DNA from: Clostridia bacterium
GTDB lineage: Bacteria; Bacillota; Clostridia; Christensenellales; Aristaeellaceae
Direction: 5' to 3'
Length of the DNA stretch: 7,062 nt
NCBI GenBank assembly: GCA_017469605.1
Contig: JAFUGB010000311.1
Location: forward strand, 1 to 7,062
Part shown: positions 6,259 to 7,062 of the stretch, piece by piece
Layout: every line of letters begins with the position of its first letter
Numbering within the stretch: the first letter of the stretch is position 1
Made by a program: the position numbers and the translations under genes
Notes under the pieces: generated by a model
Databases searched by the model: none
Told to the model about the DNA's origin: nothing
The model's input: the letters and a program-made list of their open reading frames with translations, nothing else

Positions 6259-6288
6259 ATTGTAACAGTTTTGCTTTTCTCCTGTCAA
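6259..6288 (-). promoter_or_regulatory. Promoter of the ABC-F gene
   Basis: On the minus strand a perfect TTGACA (6283-6288) and TACAAT (6259-6264) are 18 bp apart, and TGT before the -10 supplies an extended -10 motif. Initiation near 6252 gives a leader of about 172 nt, far longer than needed for translation and consistent with leader-based control. Confidence 0.83.
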
Positions 6289-6302
6289 GGGCGGAGTTTT
6301 TC

Positions 6303-6332
6303 TTTACAATTGCTTTGCTCATATAGTATGAT
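6303..6332 (+). promoter_or_regulatory. Divergent promoter for the M1 peptidase-like gene
   Basis: TTTACA (6303-6308) and TATGAT (6327-6332) each match the sigma-A consensus at five of six positions and are 18 bp apart. An overlapping alternative is TATAAA (6332-6337) with an extended TGA. The promoter stands back to back with the ABC-F promoter, with 14 bp between the two -35 boxes. Confidence 0.6.
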
Positions 6333-6383
6333 ATAAAATGTTTTGAATTTATAAAAAGTTTACCGGAAGCGGGGTGACAGCAA

Positions 6384-7062
6384 GTGCGGTTACGTAGTAT
6401 AATAGGAAAGCGCTGGCAGATATTCGCCGGTGCGCTGCTCGCAGCCGTCCTGCTGGCCGTACTGGCGTTGGATGGGTTCCATCTGCGGCCCCGGATCAGG
6501 GCCGGGCAGCGCGCGCAGTCGGCTTCCGGCGGGCTGAATGAATACAGCTATGACCTGCTCTTCCGCCCGGAGGAAAGCAGCCTGGCCGTCACCATGACGC
6601 TGCAATATACCAACCGCACCGGCAATACGCTGGAATCGCTGCTGCTGCGCACCTGGGCGGGGGCGTACGCGAAGGAAGAAACCAGCCCGGCCGCCATCGA
6701 CGCCTTGTACGAGGCTTGCTATCCCCAGGGCTTTGATCCCGGCGGGATTGCCGTGGAAGGCGTTTGGTGGAACGGCGAAACGGTAAAAGCCGCCTTTGCC
6801 GTCGATGCCGGCACCGCGCTGCAGGTAGCTGTTCCGCCGCTGGGCGACCGGGAAAGCGGACAATTGCTGCTGCGCTGCCGAATCACCGTTCCGGCCTGCG
6901 CCCACCGTTTCGGATACAGCCAGGGCATCTGGCAGTTTGGCAATATCCTGCCCATCCTGGCGGTTTATGAAAACGGGCAATGGCGGTCTGAGGAATACAG
7001 CCCCATCGGTGACCCTTTCTACAGCGAATGCGCCAACTACACCGTATCGCTGGTGGCTCCCC
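6384..7062 (+). CDS. M1-family metallopeptidase-like protein, N-terminal part (runs off the window)
   Basis: 226 codons are present with no stop. A positively charged start (RLRSIIGKRW) is followed by a hydrophobic segment at about 13-30 without a lipobox Cys, indicating a signal anchor or signal peptide and activity outside the membrane. The next part resembles the beta-sandwich N-terminal domain of M1 aminopeptidases: YSYDLLFRPEESSLAVTM (54-71), LQYTNRTG (73-80), and a family-like block GIWQFGNILPILAVYENG (181-198) with YSPIGDPFYSE (205-215). The catalytic GxMEN and HExxH motifs would lie beyond the window, so peptidase activity cannot be confirmed. GTG is the start: GGGGTG (6371-6376) is seven bases upstream and an in-frame TGA (6375-6377) blocks any extension. 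It is divergent from the ABC-F gene and looks functionally separate. Confidence 0.82.
   Translation, partial: MRLRSIIGKRWQIFAGALLAAVLLAVLALDGFHLRPRIRAGQRAQSASGGLNEYSYDLLFRPEESSLAVTMTLQYTNRTGNTLESLLLRTWAGAYAKEETSPAAIDALYEACYPQGFDPGGIAVEGVWWNGETVKAAFAVDAGTALQVAVPPLGDRESGQLLLRCRITVPACAHRFGYSQGIWQFGNILPILAVYENGQWRSEEYSPIGDPFYSECANYTVSLVAP

Noticed and set aside
6390..6980. 196-codon minus-strand frame opposite the peptidase-like gene
   Set aside because: The plus strand has a coherent M1-like N-terminal domain with a good start site; the minus frame has no recognisable family or start signals.

Overview
The window looks like chromosomal DNA from a Gram-positive member of the Bacillota, probably a Clostridia-type anaerobe of moderate to high GC. 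This is inferred from strong AGGAGG-like ribosome binding sites, GTG starts, consensus sigma-A promoters with extended -10 elements in AT-rich gaps, a PhoR/WalK-like two-component pair, a CrtO-like acyltransferase and a Firmicutes-style ABC-F protein. The species cannot be named from the sequence. I see no insertion sequence, prophage, CRISPR array or other mobile element.

Layout, left to right. (1) 1-300: a tRNA-Ser(GGA) gene on the minus strand with its own near-consensus promoter and an intrinsic terminator. (2) 398-4375, minus strand: a four-gene run transcribed right to left, consisting of an OmpR-family response regulator, a membrane histidine kinase, an RlmI-type 23S rRNA cytosine methyltransferase and a small membrane protein of the CrtO-like acyltransferase family. 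Gaps are short (about 0-65 bp) with no terminator between genes, so an operon is likely. A promoter candidate upstream of the regulator lies within a 12-bp-arm dyad. (3) 4527-6080, minus strand: an ABC-F ATPase (ribosome-associated, not a transporter). It is preceded by a leader of about 170 nt with a strong promoter, a three-codon reading frame, a long-range stem, and a GC-rich hairpin that ends in seven Ts directly before the ATG and buries the Shine-Dalgarno. This resembles the attenuators that control antibiotic-responsive ABC-F genes. (4) 6303-7062, plus strand: a divergent promoter and the N-terminal 226 codons of a membrane-anchored M1-family metallopeptidase-like protein, cut off by the window end.

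How the parts may work together: the kinase senses an extracytoplasmic signal and phosphorylates the regulator, and the co-transcribed methyltransferase and acyltransferase-like protein may belong to the same regulon (inference). The ABC-F gene is probably a separate unit controlled by translation state in its leader. The two most interesting signals are this leader and the apparent absence of any ATG, GTG or TTG start for the histidine kinase ahead of its first membrane segment.
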